Positions 1 to 6,495 of a stretch of DNA of 53,152 bases are shown one piece after another. The stretch spans positions 1-53,152 of the forward strand of contig CAKTRJ010000016.1 in NCBI GenBank assembly GCA_934597345.1, written 5' to 3'. A model generated the notes under the pieces. The model did no database searches. It was not told the origin of the DNA and worked only from the letters and a program-made list of their open reading frames with translations. Every line of letters begins with the position of its first letter. Within the stretch, counting starts at the first letter, position 1. The position numbers and the translations under genes were made by a program. Source of the stretch: an uncultured Oscillospiraceae bacterium. GTDB taxonomy: Bacteria; Bacillota; Clostridia; Oscillospirales; Oscillospiraceae.

Positions 1-1
1 C

Positions 2-442
2 TACCGCGCCACCAAGCGCAAGATTGAACAGCTTCGCTATGAGCTGGAGCATCCGGCCAGAGTGACGCCGGATGAAATGATCGAGACCATGAATTTCGCC
101 AAGGGGGACGGCGAGGGCCGGCCTTCCGGCAGTGTGTCCAACAAGACGCTTTACATCGCCATGAACTTCCAGAGCGCGGCGGATGAGGCAAATGCCGCTT
201 TGACACACGATCTGGTCAGCCGCCTTGTACCGCTGGAGCAGGAGATCAACCGTCTGGAGCACTATGTGGCACTTCTGGAACCGCGGCAGACCGAGGTTAT
301 TCGGAGGATCTTCTTTGATAGTCAATCTCTGCCGGAGATCTGCAAGGAAATGGGGTATAGCACAAAAACCGTTCGTGCTATTCGGAACCATGCGATTGAA
401 GAACTTGCTGCCATGTATGCGTTTGCCGCAGGAGTAATCTAA
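2..442 (+). CDS. Sigma-70 region 4-like regulator of mobile element (5' truncated)
   Basis: The reading frame is open to the left edge, so the N-terminus is missing; a GTG at 62 is unlikely to be the true start because the frame continues upstream with a charged helix. The visible 146 residues end in a helix-turn-helix resembling sigma-70 region 4 (LEPRQTEVIRRIF, then EICKEMGYSTKTVRAIRNHA). Such small sigma-like proteins are common in Firmicutes phages and integrative elements, where they control late or transfer genes. The central part is predicted helical. Its place just before excisionase- and integrase-like genes fits an element-borne regulator. The regulatory role is inferred from the fold only. 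Confidence 0.6.
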   Translation, partial: YRATKRKIEQLRYELEHPARVTPDEMIETMNFAKGDGEGRPSGSVSNKTLYIAMNFQSAADEANAALTHDLVSRLVPLEQEINRLEHYVALLEPRQTEVIRRIFFDSQSLPEICKEMGYSTKTVRAIRNHAIEELAAMYAFAAGVI

Positions 443-497
443 TCGATTTTCCCCCTTTTTCCCACAAAGTTCCCTCGTTTTTCCCCGTATAAGGCTC

Positions 498-527
498 TTG
501 TAACTTCCCTCATAGTCATGGTATGAT
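498..527 (+). promoter_or_regulatory. Putative promoter
   Basis: TTGTAA (498-503) and TATGAT (522-527) are separated by 18 bp. Transcription would start near 534, directly before the hairpin at 541-577, so most transcripts may be very short unless that hairpin is read through toward the excisionase-like gene. Confidence 0.4.
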
Positions 528-540
528 TGAAGCTGTCAAG

Positions 541-577
541 AAAGAGCAGGCACCCCGACCGGGGTGCTTGCTCTTTC
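541..577 (+). terminator. Intrinsic terminator-like hairpin
   Basis: A near-perfect 16-bp stem (AAAGAGCAGGCACCCC with GGGGTGCTTGCTCTTT, loop GACC) lies between the sigma-like gene and the excisionase-like gene. The stem itself ends in a short T run. It probably ends transcription of the upstream element genes or attenuates the xis-like gene. Confidence 0.65.
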
Positions 578-614
578 TGTCCTATAATACTGAATATTTG
601 CAGGAGGGAGTACC

Positions 615-857
615 ATGATTCGAACCAGAACGATTCGTGAGGCGGCAGCCTATTTCAAGGAGACAGACCCTGAGACCTGCCTTACCGAAACAGCTATCAG
701 GACGCTGCTCCGTACAGGTGCGGTTCCCAGTGCCCGCATTGGGAAAAAATATCTTGTGGCAATTGAAGCTTTAGAAGAATATCTGTCAGGGGCAATTCAA
801 AAACCAAAGGGATACACCCCTGCCAGCAAGCCGGAAAGGTGTTGGAAGATTCAGTAA
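615..857 (+). CDS. Excisionase-family DNA-binding protein
   Basis: An 80-residue basic protein starting at ATG behind AGGAGGG. It has the winged-helix layout of excisionase/MerR-like DNA-binding domains: TIREAAAYFKE opens the recognition region, LTETAIRTLLRTGAVPSARIG is the helix-turn-helix, and KYLVAIEALEEYL closes it. Proteins of this family bend attachment-site DNA and steer a tyrosine recombinase toward excision. It lies 131 bp before the integrase gene in the same direction, the usual xis-int order of conjugative transposons and phages. The last 20 residues are unstructured and basic. It could instead be a simple regulator of the integrase; assignment rests on fold and context. Confidence 0.7.
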   Translation: MIRTRTIREAAAYFKETDPETCLTETAIRTLLRTGAVPSARIGKKYLVAIEALEEYLSGAIQKPKGYTPASKPERCWKIQ

Positions 858-917
858 TATATGGCATCGCTAAGCATGACCCCTTGTTTTTTTGCCATAC
901 GCATTTAAAATAATTTC

Positions 918-946
918 TTGTGTTACACCGTGTTGAGCGATATAAT
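918..946 (+). promoter_or_regulatory. Integrase promoter
   Basis: TTGTGT (918-923) and TATAAT (941-946) have 17-bp spacing and precede the integrase ATG at 989. The short repeats GTGTTACAC and CGTGTTG between the boxes could be binding sites for the excisionase-like protein; that is only a suggestion. Confidence 0.6.
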
Positions 947-988
947 GCGGTTATGTATCACAGGGCGTTATTGAAAGGAGAACGCCAC

Positions 989-2059
989 ATGACAACAAAA
1001 GCAAAGAAAAAATATACTTACCTGACAAAAGCAATTCAACTTCCAGATGGAACACGAAAATACATCCGTGGGAAAGACCAGAAGGAACTGGAAGAAAAGG
1101 TATTAAAGGCGCAGATCATGGTCAACGCCGGAGTGGATATTTGCAGCGAGGAGACCTTCGGACATTTTGCCCAGATGTGGTATGACATCTATAAAAAGCC
1201 GTACCTCCGGGAAAACAGCCAAAATGCCATCAAGTATGTTATGAACCAGCACATCCTTCCGTATATCGGTGGCTATCGTCTGCGGGACATCTCTCCCATG
1301 CAGATTCAATCCATCATGGCAGCCCTTTCTGACAAAAGCAATTCTCTCCAGTCAAAGGTGCTGATTGCGCTGAGAAGCATTTTTAAGGCGGCGCAGGAAA
1401 ATGGCTTGGTTGCAAAATCTCCAGTCAGCAGCATGCTGAAGCCAAGTGGAAAAAGGACCGCCGAAAAAGTCGCATTGACTCCGCAGGAAAGTGACTTGCT
1501 CCTCCAGCGGGTCAAAAATGAGCGGGCCTATACATTTCTCCTGATTGCACTCCAAACCGGAATGCGTCGAGGCGAGATCGTCGGTCTGCAATGGAGCGAT
1601 ATTGATTTTGAGAGCAGAATGATCCGTGTTCGCCATAACGCCGTATTGGGCCGCTACGAAACGACCGTCAGTGAACTTATGAAAACCAAAGCTGGCAGAC
1701 GGGATATTCCTATGTCAAATGAGGTCGAAGCATGGCTACGCAAGCAAAGAGACCGCAGTTCCTCAAAATTTGTTTTGTCTCTGAAAAACAAAAAAGTGAT
1801 GACGCTGTCCGCCTTCCGTAGTATGTGGAAGCTCATTGAGCGTGAGCTGCCGGAAACCCATATAACTGCCCATATTCTTCGCCACACGTACATCACCCGT
1901 CTTTTTGAAGCTGGATTGGACGTAAAGGAGATCCAGTATTTGGCTGGACACAGCACGATGGACATGACGCTGAGTGTTTATACCCACTATGATCGTAAAA
2001 ATCGGGAGCAGCAAACTGCTGAGAAAGTCCGTCGGGCATTCTGCAAGGAAGCCGTCTGA
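989..2059 (+). CDS. int: Tyrosine recombinase / integrase
   Basis: A 356-residue phage/ICE-type integrase. Residues 1-50 form a basic arm-type DNA-binding domain, about 55-150 the SAM-like core-binding domain, and about 160-345 the catalytic domain. Visible catalytic residues are Arg193 (TGMRRGE), His295 and Arg298 (HILRHT), His321 (GHST) and the nucleophile Tyr331 (SVYTHY), so the enzyme looks intact. I chose ATG 989 because AAGGAG lies eight bases before it; the frame is open further upstream but lacks a ribosome site there. The gene runs toward the 3' end of the tRNA-Val gene 210 bp away, the usual geometry for an element integrated at a tRNA 3' end. GC content here is visibly lower than in the chromosomal genes to the right, which fits transfer. 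Confidence 0.92.
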   Translation: MTTKAKKKYTYLTKAIQLPDGTRKYIRGKDQKELEEKVLKAQIMVNAGVDICSEETFGHFAQMWYDIYKKPYLRENSQNAIKYVMNQHILPYIGGYRLRDISPMQIQSIMAALSDKSNSLQSKVLIALRSIFKAAQENGLVAKSPVSSMLKPSGKRTAEKVALTPQESDLLLQRVKNERAYTFLLIALQTGMRRGEIVGLQWSDIDFESRMIRVRHNAVLGRYETTVSELMKTKAGRRDIPMSNEVEAWLRKQRDRSSSKFVLSLKNKKVMTLSAFRSMWKLIERELPETHITAHILRHTYITRLFEAGLDVKEIQYLAGHSTMDMTLSVYTHYDRKNREQQTAEKVRRAFCKEAV

Positions 2060-2064
2060 AAAAG

Positions 2065-2153
2065 TTTGCAACAAACGGCCCTGCCTAAAAAACCGCAAAC
2101 CCTTGTGGCACAACGGATAGAGGACCAAAAAAATTTGCAACACTTTTGCAACA
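2065..2153 (+). repeat. Three direct repeats TTTGCAACA, possible integrase arm sites
   Basis: The exact 9-mer TTTGCAACA occurs at 2065-2073, 2134-2142 and 2145-2153, all in the same orientation and directly downstream of int. Tyrosine integrases of this type bind short direct repeats flanking the attachment core, so these are candidate arm-type sites. No copy of a core attachment sequence can be confirmed because the other end of the element lies outside the window. Confidence 0.45.
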
Positions 2154-2229
2154 AGAAGCCCCGAAATTGCCCGAAAATACCCCAAAATACCGCAAGCAGA
2201 GAGGCTCTTTTCTTCCAGAAAAAGGCAAA

Positions 2230-2268
2230 GAAAAAACCTCGGAACCATTGTGATTCCAAGGTTTTTTC
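2230..2268 (-). terminator. Terminator of the tRNA operon (likely bidirectional)
   Basis: The stem CCTTGGAATCA / TGGTTCCGAGG (read on the minus strand) is flanked by A6 and T6 runs on both sides. It lies immediately after the tRNA-Val CCA end and can also stop transcription from the integrase. Confidence 0.8.
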
Positions 2269-2269
2269 G

Positions 2270-2346
2270 TGGTGGAGACTGCTGGACTCGAACCAGTGAC
2301 CTCCTGCGTGTGAAGCAGGCGCTCTAACCAGCTGAGCTAAGCCTCC
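2270..2346 (-). tRNA. tRNA-Val (CAC)
   Basis: The reverse complement folds as a cloverleaf: acceptor GGAGGCT/AGTCTCC, anticodon stem CCTGC/GCAGG with loop TTCACAC giving anticodon CAC, and T-loop GGTTCGAGTCC. The 3' CCA is encoded. It is the last tRNA of a Met-Glu-Val operon, and its 3' end faces the integrase, making it the likely integration target. Confidence 0.93.
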
Positions 2347-2378
2347 ATATATTCGGCAACCCATACGGATTGCCGAAG

Positions 2379-2453
2379 TGGTGACCCGTACGGGACTCGA
2401 ACCCATGTTACAGCCGTGAAAGGGCCGTGTCTTAACCACTTGACCAACGGGCC
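2379..2453 (-). tRNA. tRNA-Glu (TTC)
   Basis: Cloverleaf with acceptor GGCCCGT/ACGGGTC, anticodon stem CGGCC/GGCTG with loop CTTTCAC giving anticodon TTC, and T-loop GGTTCGAGTCC. CCA is encoded. It is the middle gene of the tRNA operon. Confidence 0.95.
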
Positions 2454-2471
2454 ATAACCCTGTCGAAGGGT

Positions 2472-2499
2472 GCGGGAGAGATGTTTCCATCTCTCCCGC
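2472..2499 (-). other. Perfect hairpin between tRNA-Met and tRNA-Glu
   Basis: GCGGGAGAGATG and CATCTCTCCCGC flank a 4-base loop. There is no T run, so it is unlikely to be a terminator; it may be an RNA-processing spacer in the tRNA precursor. Confidence 0.6.
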
Positions 2500-2501
2500 G
2501 A

Positions 2502-2578
2502 TGGTAGCGGCGACTGGATTCGAACCGGTGACACTGCGGGTATGAACCGCATGCTCTAGCCAACTGAGCTACGCCGCC
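2502..2578 (-). tRNA. tRNA-Met (CAT), probably elongator
   Basis: Cloverleaf with acceptor GGCGGCG/CGCCGCT, anticodon stem TGCGG/CCGCA with loop TTCATAC giving anticodon CAT, and encoded CCA. The body resembles Firmicutes elongator tRNA-Met rather than initiator, because position 1 is G rather than an unpaired C. A lysidine-modified tRNA-Ile2 is the less likely alternative. Confidence 0.9.
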
Positions 2579-2600
2579 ATGTGCTCGACAGGCACGAATT

Positions 2601-2630
2601 ACTATAGCATATACTGGCGGGTTTTGTCAA
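2601..2630 (-). promoter_or_regulatory. Promoter of the tRNA operon
   Basis: On the minus strand TTGACA (2630-2625) and TATAGT (2606-2601) are 18 bp apart and sit just upstream of tRNA-Met, a strong sigma-A-type promoter for all three tRNAs. Confidence 0.8.
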
Positions 2631-2721
2631 CACCTTTTTTGAATTTTTTGTACGCGGCGATACTTCTTTCTGCCGTCCGCCCCGTCCTCGCAGACAGCTT
2701 GCGGGAAAAGCGGGCTGCGTC

Positions 2722-3078
2722 TCATTTTTTCACCAGCGTCATGACGCCCATTACCAGCAAGTATATGCCGAAGGGTTTCCGCAGCAGCTCTGTATCCACG
2801 GCGGAGGCCGCCCACGCCCCTGCCGCCGCCGTCAGCAGGCCCCATGGCACCGCCTGCCGCAGGGCATCCCTGTCCAGCAGGCCGCTTTTCCGGTGAAACA
2901 GCAGTCCCGCCCCGGCGGTGGGCAGGAAATACAGCAGATTGATGCCCCGTGCGGCGGCGGAATCGACGCCCAGAAACAGCGTCATCACCAGCAGCAGAAG
3001 CGTTCCGCCGCCCACGCCCCAGGCCGAGAGGATACCGGTGCCTGTCCCCACCAGCAGCGGCAGTACCCACTCCGTCAC
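2722..3078 (-). CDS. TauE/SafE-family membrane protein, second half-size subunit
   Basis: A 118-residue hydrophobic protein starting at a GTG that overlaps the stop codon of the upstream gene (GTGA), which implies coupled translation. It has about four membrane segments and the family's glycine-rich opening (VGTGTGILSAWGVGGGTLLL), then a loop with RGINLLYFLPTAGAG. TauE/SafE (TSUP) proteins normally have 8 helices and about 250 residues made of two homologous halves; here each half is a separate gene. The family exports sulfite, sulfonates or other small anions, but the substrate cannot be read from the sequence. An upstream ATG in the same frame would extend into the partner gene and is not needed. 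Confidence 0.75.
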   Translation of the reverse strand: MTEWVLPLLVGTGTGILSAWGVGGGTLLLLVMTLFLGVDSAAARGINLLYFLPTAGAGLLFHRKSGLLDRDALRQAVPWGLLTAAAGAWAASAVDTELLRKPFGIYLLVMGVMTLVKK

Positions 3079-3428
3079 AGCAGGTACCTCACGCCGCCGT
3101 ACAGCAGGAACAGGGCGAATATCCGCCGCAGCCATGTGCCGCTGACCTTCCGGAACAGCACTCCGCCCACCGCGCCGCCGATGCCGCCGCCGATCAGGTA
3201 CGGCAGCGCCGCCAGCCAGTCAAAGCCGCCCCGCAGCACGCAGATGGCCGCCGACAGCACGCACAGAGGCAGGATCACCGCCACGCAGGTGGCCAGCGCC
3301 CGCTTCTGCTCCAGACCGCACCAGAGCGTTAGCATAGGCGCCAGCACCATGCCGCCGCCTCCGCCGAAGGCGCCGTTCACCAGTCCCGCCGCCGCGCCCG
3401 CCAGCCGCAGCTTTCCCTTTTGCCCCAT
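3075..3428 (-). CDS. TauE/SafE-family membrane protein, first half-size subunit
   Basis: A 117-residue protein with about four membrane segments and the TSUP N-terminal signature GLVNGAFGGGGGMVLAPML. It starts at ATG behind GGAGGTG and overlaps the next gene by four bases. Together the two proteins equal one normal TSUP exporter, so they probably assemble as a heteromer. A frameshift splitting a single ancestral gene is less likely: each part has its own start, both repeat the G-rich half motif, and the overlap is a clean GTGA coupling. Confidence 0.78.
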   Translation of the reverse strand: MGQKGKLRLAGAAAGLVNGAFGGGGGMVLAPMLTLWCGLEQKRALATCVAVILPLCVLSAAICVLRGGFDWLAALPYLIGGGIGGAVGGVLFRKVSGTWLRRIFALFLLYGGVRYLL

Positions 3429-3452
3429 TCCGTTTCACCTCCGCGTATATGT

Positions 3453-3476
3453 AAGGCCGCCGGAGGGCGGCCTTTT
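3453..3476 (-). terminator. Terminator-like hairpin after the DUF1540 gene
   Basis: AAGGCCGCC and GGCGGCCTT form a 9-bp stem with a 3-base loop, between the DUF1540 stop codon and the TauE/SafE pair. On the minus strand it is followed by only TTAC, so termination there may be weak. Confidence 0.55.
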
Positions 3477-3487
3477 GCGCGGGCTTC

Positions 3488-3691
3488 TCAATACTTGCGG
3501 AAGCTCTGGCAGTCGGTGCACTGATCCATAGAGGGGTTCTGCTCATGAGTACCCACCTGGATGGAGTTCAGTCCGCAGCGGTTCACGTCCTTGCAGTGAT
3601 GGGCGCAGCTGGTGACCGTGCAGTTGATGGCATTGTTGGGGGTGCACTCGCAGCCGTCGTTGGTGCAGCCGCACTTCTCGTAATTGCTCAT
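3488..3691 (-). CDS. DUF1540 cysteine-rich protein
   Basis: A 67-residue protein with ten cysteines, starting at ATG behind GGGAGGAAACC. The C-terminal 45 residues match the DUF1540 pattern: CTVTSCAHHC, RCGLNSIQVG and CTDCQSF. Members are found in spore-forming and other anaerobic Firmicutes; the spacing of Cys and His suggests metal binding, but no function is established to my knowledge. The N-terminal part carries further CGCTNDGCEC cysteines, perhaps from duplication of a half motif. The gene is monocistronic, with a terminator-like leader upstream. Confidence 0.85.
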   Translation of the reverse strand: MSNYEKCGCTNDGCECTPNNAINCTVTSCAHHCKDVNRCGLNSIQVGTHEQNPSMDQCTDCQSFRKY

Positions 3692-3708
3692 TGTGGTTTC
3701 CTCCCGAA

Positions 3709-3758
3709 TAAAAAAGTAAGGTCAGGCGCGGAAAGCTTGGCTTTCCATTTGCCTGACC
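3709..3758 (-). promoter_or_regulatory. Terminator-like leader hairpin upstream of the DUF1540 gene
   Basis: On the minus strand GGTCAGGC...GCCTGACC encloses GGAAAGC...GCTTTCC and is followed directly by TTACTTTTTTATT, 18 bases before the DUF1540 start. It is either a terminator for something further right, where I see no minus-strand gene for 200 bp, or an attenuator in the DUF1540 leader. Confidence 0.55.
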
Positions 3759-3876
3759 CTAGTGTGTCCGTCAAATACGGGAGTATGCAGTTGAAAATTT
3801 TTGAAATTGTCATGTTTTACGGGGACGGCACCTTCTACGCACCGTAAGCATATGGATCATTTTCGGCGATCCATGC

Positions 3877-3953
3877 GTAGGGGCGGCCGACCCTGTCCGC
3901 CCGCCATTCTCCCGTATATCTCGTCAGGGGCCGACAGAGTCGTCGGCCCCTAC
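3877..3953. repeat. Small palindromic intergenic repeat, family GTAGGGGC (copy 1)
   Basis: The ends GTAGGGGCGGCCGAC and GTCGTCGGCCCCTAC are imperfect inverted repeats. A related copy lies at 19742-19826. Just left of it, 3836-3880 forms another hairpin (CTACGCA...ATGGATC / GATCCAT-GCGTAG). The interval 3692-3971 holds no gene. Confidence 0.65.
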
Positions 3954-3971
3954 ATTCATTCAGCAGGCTTC

Positions 3972-5357
3972 TTATATCCCCAGAAACGCCGAGGCCAGCG
4001 CGAAATAGATCAGCAGGCTGGTGGCGTCCACGATGGTGGTGATGAAGGGACTGGCCATCACCGCCGGGTCAAGGCCGATCTTCTCCGCCAGCAGCGGCAG
4101 CGAGCAGCCCACGCACTTGGCGAAGATCACCACGAACATCACCGTCAGGCACACCACAAGGCACACCGTCATGGTCACCTCGTCGTTGCCCAGCAGCAGC
4201 CGGTCCACCAGCAGCATTTTCACAAAGTTGGCCGCCGCCAGCGCCGCGCCGCACAGGAAGGCCACCCGGACCTCCTTCCACAGCACCGCCAGCACATCGG
4301 AGAAGTCCACCTCGCCCAGACTCAGGGCGCGGATCACCGCCACGGACGCCTGGGTGCCGGAGTTGCCGCCGGTGCCCGACAGCATGGGGATGTAGGCGTT
4401 CAGCACCAGGCAGGCCGCCAGCGCGCTTTCGTAATGGTTCAGGATCATGCCGGTAAAGGTGGCCGACAGCATCAGGATCAGCAGCCACGGCATACGGGCC
4501 TTCCATGTGTCGAACACACCGGCGCGGAGATAGGGCTTGTCGGAGGGCAGCATAGCCGCCATTTTCTCGAAGTCCTCGGTGGTCTCTTCCTCGATGACGT
4601 CCATGGCGTCGTCGACGGTGACGATACCCACCAGCCGCTTTTCCAGATCCACGATGGGCATGGCCAGGAAGTCGTACTTGCTCAGGGCCTGGGCCACATC
4701 CTCCTTATCGTCGGTGGTCTTGGCCCACACCACGTCGGGATCCATGATGTCCTCGATCAGGTCGTCCTCGTCCGCCAGCAGCAGCTCGCGGACGGACAGC
4801 ACGCCCAGCAGGCGGCGTGTGGGGTCGGTGACGTACAGGATGTTGATGGTCTCCAGCTCGCCGCCGATGCGGCGGATGCGCTTGAAGGCGTCCGCCACCG
4901 TCATGTCCTTCTTCAGGGACAGGAACTCCATGTTCATGATGGAACCGGCGCTGTCCTCGGGATATTTCAGGATCTCATTGATGGACTTGCGCATTTCCGG
5001 CGTGGCCTTGTCCAGAATACGGATCACCACGCTGGCGGGCATCTCCTCCACGATGTCCACGGCGTCGTCCAGATACAGCTCGTCCAGCACTTCCTTCAGT
5101 TCGGTGTTGGAAAAGCCGTTGATCAGCATCTCCTGGCTCTCGCTCTCCAGCTCCACGAATACCTCCGCCGCCGTCTCCTTGGGCAGCAGCCGGTACAGAA
5201 GGGGCATGACCTCTGGCCCGGCCTCCTCCAGAATCTGGGCGATATCCGCGCTCTCCATGGGAAGGAACATGTCACGCAGCTCGGCGTACCGTTTCTCATG
5301 GATCATCTCCTTGATCTCGTCCAGCAGCTCGTCCATCCTGTTTTCCAGATCGATCAT
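3972..5357 (-). CDS. mgtE: Magnesium transporter MgtE
   Basis: A 461-residue MgtE channel starting at ATG behind AAAGGAGGG, close to the usual family length of about 450. Residues 1-130 are the cytosolic N domain of helical repeats, about 130-255 the paired CBS domains that sense Mg2+ (SILNMEFL-type opening, MDPDVVWAKTTDDKEDVAQAL, VVTVDDAMDVIEEE), and about 280-461 five membrane helices. The pore-region signature GTGGNSGTQASVAVIRAL is present. The protein imports Mg2+ down its gradient and closes when cytosolic Mg2+ is high. It is monocistronic and preceded by an M-box riboswitch, so both transcription and channel gating respond to Mg2+. Confidence 0.95.
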   Translation of the reverse strand: MIDLENRMDELLDEIKEMIHEKRYAELRDMFLPMESADIAQILEEAGPEVMPLLYRLLPKETAAEVFVELESESQEMLINGFSNTELKEVLDELYLDDAVDIVEEMPASVVIRILDKATPEMRKSINEILKYPEDSAGSIMNMEFLSLKKDMTVADAFKRIRRIGGELETINILYVTDPTRRLLGVLSVRELLLADEDDLIEDIMDPDVVWAKTTDDKEDVAQALSKYDFLAMPIVDLEKRLVGIVTVDDAMDVIEEETTEDFEKMAAMLPSDKPYLRAGVFDTWKARMPWLLILMLSATFTGMILNHYESALAACLVLNAYIPMLSGTGGNSGTQASVAVIRALSLGEVDFSDVLAVLWKEVRVAFLCGAALAAANFVKMLLVDRLLLGNDEVTMTVCLVVCLTVMFVVIFAKCVGCSLPLLAEKIGLDPAVMASPFITTIVDATSLLIYFALASAFLGI

Positions 5358-5401
5358 GCCGCGTCCCTCCTTTCCCCGGATCGTCCACCATGTTCGGGCA
5401 G

Positions 5402-5437
5402 CAAAAAAACACCCCAGCGCGGCAGGCGCTGCGGTGT
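5402..5437 (-). terminator. Expression-platform terminator of the M-box riboswitch
   Basis: On the minus strand ACACCGCAGCGC and GCGCTGGGGTGT form a 12-bp stem with one mismatch, followed by T7, 44 bases before the mgtE start. It is the off-state structure formed when the aptamer binds Mg2+. Confidence 0.82.
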
Positions 5438-5464
5438 AAGCGGGAAGCCATTCTATATGCGGCT

Positions 5465-5622
5465 TCAGGCCCTACCGTTACAAGCTTTAGCATCGCGGGG
5501 CGGTGAAGCTACGTTAGATACTACCTTGGTTTCGATAGTACCTGCTCAAACCATCTCATGGTGTCTCCACCATTTCGCGGCAGCAGCCCATATCCCTCGC
5601 GGTAGCCTTACCTACCGGTGAA
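5465..5622 (-). ncRNA. M-box (ykoK) magnesium riboswitch
   Basis: The minus-strand leader carries the conserved M-box blocks in order: GGTAGGTAAGGCTACC near the 5' end, GGGCTGCTGCC in the middle and GATGCTAAAGCTTG before the terminator, with the long GTACTATCG/GGTAGTATC helix between. M-box RNAs compact on Mg2+ and favour termination, lowering importer synthesis when Mg2+ is plentiful. The boundaries are approximate. The following gene is mgtE, a classic target. Confidence 0.9.
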
Positions 5623-5629
5623 CAATACT

Positions 5630-5658
5630 ATACTATGTCAAAATAAAGGCCTTGTCAA
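5630..5658 (-). promoter_or_regulatory. mgtE promoter
   Basis: TTGACA (5658-5653) and TAGTAT (5635-5630) are 17 bp apart on the minus strand. The start point falls just before the riboswitch aptamer. Confidence 0.75.
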
Positions 5659-5722
5659 GAGCCGCCGCCATCTTTCGGCCACCTTTTTCGTATAAATCGA
5701 AAAAATGTTTTATAAATATACC

Positions 5723-5751
5723 TTGTCGCGGAAAACGCAGTGTGGTATACT
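5723..5751 (+). promoter_or_regulatory. radC promoter
   Basis: TTGTCG (5723-5728) and TATACT (5746-5751) are 17 bp apart, 50 bp upstream of the chosen radC start. Confidence 0.65.
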
Positions 5752-5800
5752 GTATTATTGCTATAAAATGCGAAATTATCGGCAGAAGGGAGGGCGTGAT

Positions 5801-6472
5801 ATGGGCCTGCACGACGGACACCGGGCGCGGAAGAAGGAGCAGTTCCGCCAACACGGGCTGGACAGCTTCGCCGATCACGAGGTGCTGGAGCTGGCGCTGT
5901 ATTATGCCATTCCCCGGCGGGACACCAACGAGATCGCCCACCGGCTGCTGCAAAAATTCGGCTCGCTGCAAAACGTGCTGAGCGCACCGGCGGAGGAGCT
6001 GGCGAAGGTAGAGGGCGTGGGCGACGGCGCGGCGCTGTACCTGACGATGCTGGAGGCCATCCGCAAGCGGGCGGCCCGTCCCGCGGGCCGGGAGCGGGTG
6101 CTGAACACCGTGGACAAATGCGGCCGGTATTTTCTGGCGCTGCTGGAGCAGGAGCGGCAGGAGGTGCTGTATCAGGCCTGTCTGGACGCCAAGGGGAAGC
6201 TCCTCAGCTGCAAGCGGCTGTCCCAGGGCGGCGCGGACAGCGCGGCCTTCTCGCTACGGCAGGTGGTGGAAAATGCCCTGCTGTCCAACGCCAGCGTGGT
6301 GGTGCTGGCCCATAACCATCCCAGCGGCGTGGCGCTGCCCTCCGAGAATGACCGGGCGGTGACGCTGTGGGTGCGGGACGCTCTGAAGGCCATGGATATC
6401 CAGCTGCTGGATCACATCATCGTGGCGGACGGGGATTACGTCAGCATGAACCAAAGCGGGTATTTGGTTTAA
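5801..6472 (+). CDS. radC: RadC family JAB/MPN-domain protein
   Basis: A 223-residue RadC-type protein. ATG 5801 is chosen because GAAGGGAGG lies before it; an upstream in-frame ATG at 5705 would start before the promoter's -10 box. Residues about 20-90 hold the helix-hairpin-helix region (LAKVEGVGDGAALYL), and about 100-223 the JAB metalloprotease-like fold with the zinc motif H171-N-H173-P-S-G and Asp184. RadC is linked by name to DNA repair, but its biochemical role is not settled. It is divergent from mgtE and followed by a large noncoding repeat and uvrB. Confidence 0.93.
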   Translation: MGLHDGHRARKKEQFRQHGLDSFADHEVLELALYYAIPRRDTNEIAHRLLQKFGSLQNVLSAPAEELAKVEGVGDGAALYLTMLEAIRKRAARPAGRERVLNTVDKCGRYFLALLEQERQEVLYQACLDAKGKLLSCKRLSQGGADSAAFSLRQVVENALLSNASVVVLAHNHPSGVALPSENDRAVTLWVRDALKAMDIQLLDHIIVADGDYVSMNQSGYLV

Positions 6473-6495
6473 TTTTTGCCTTATGCATCAGGAGA

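Noticed and set aside
2103..2130. tRNA-like fragment (GTGGCACAACGGATAGAGGA)
   Set aside because: It resembles a D-arm of tRNA-Arg but no cloverleaf can be completed; not enough to call an attachment remnant.
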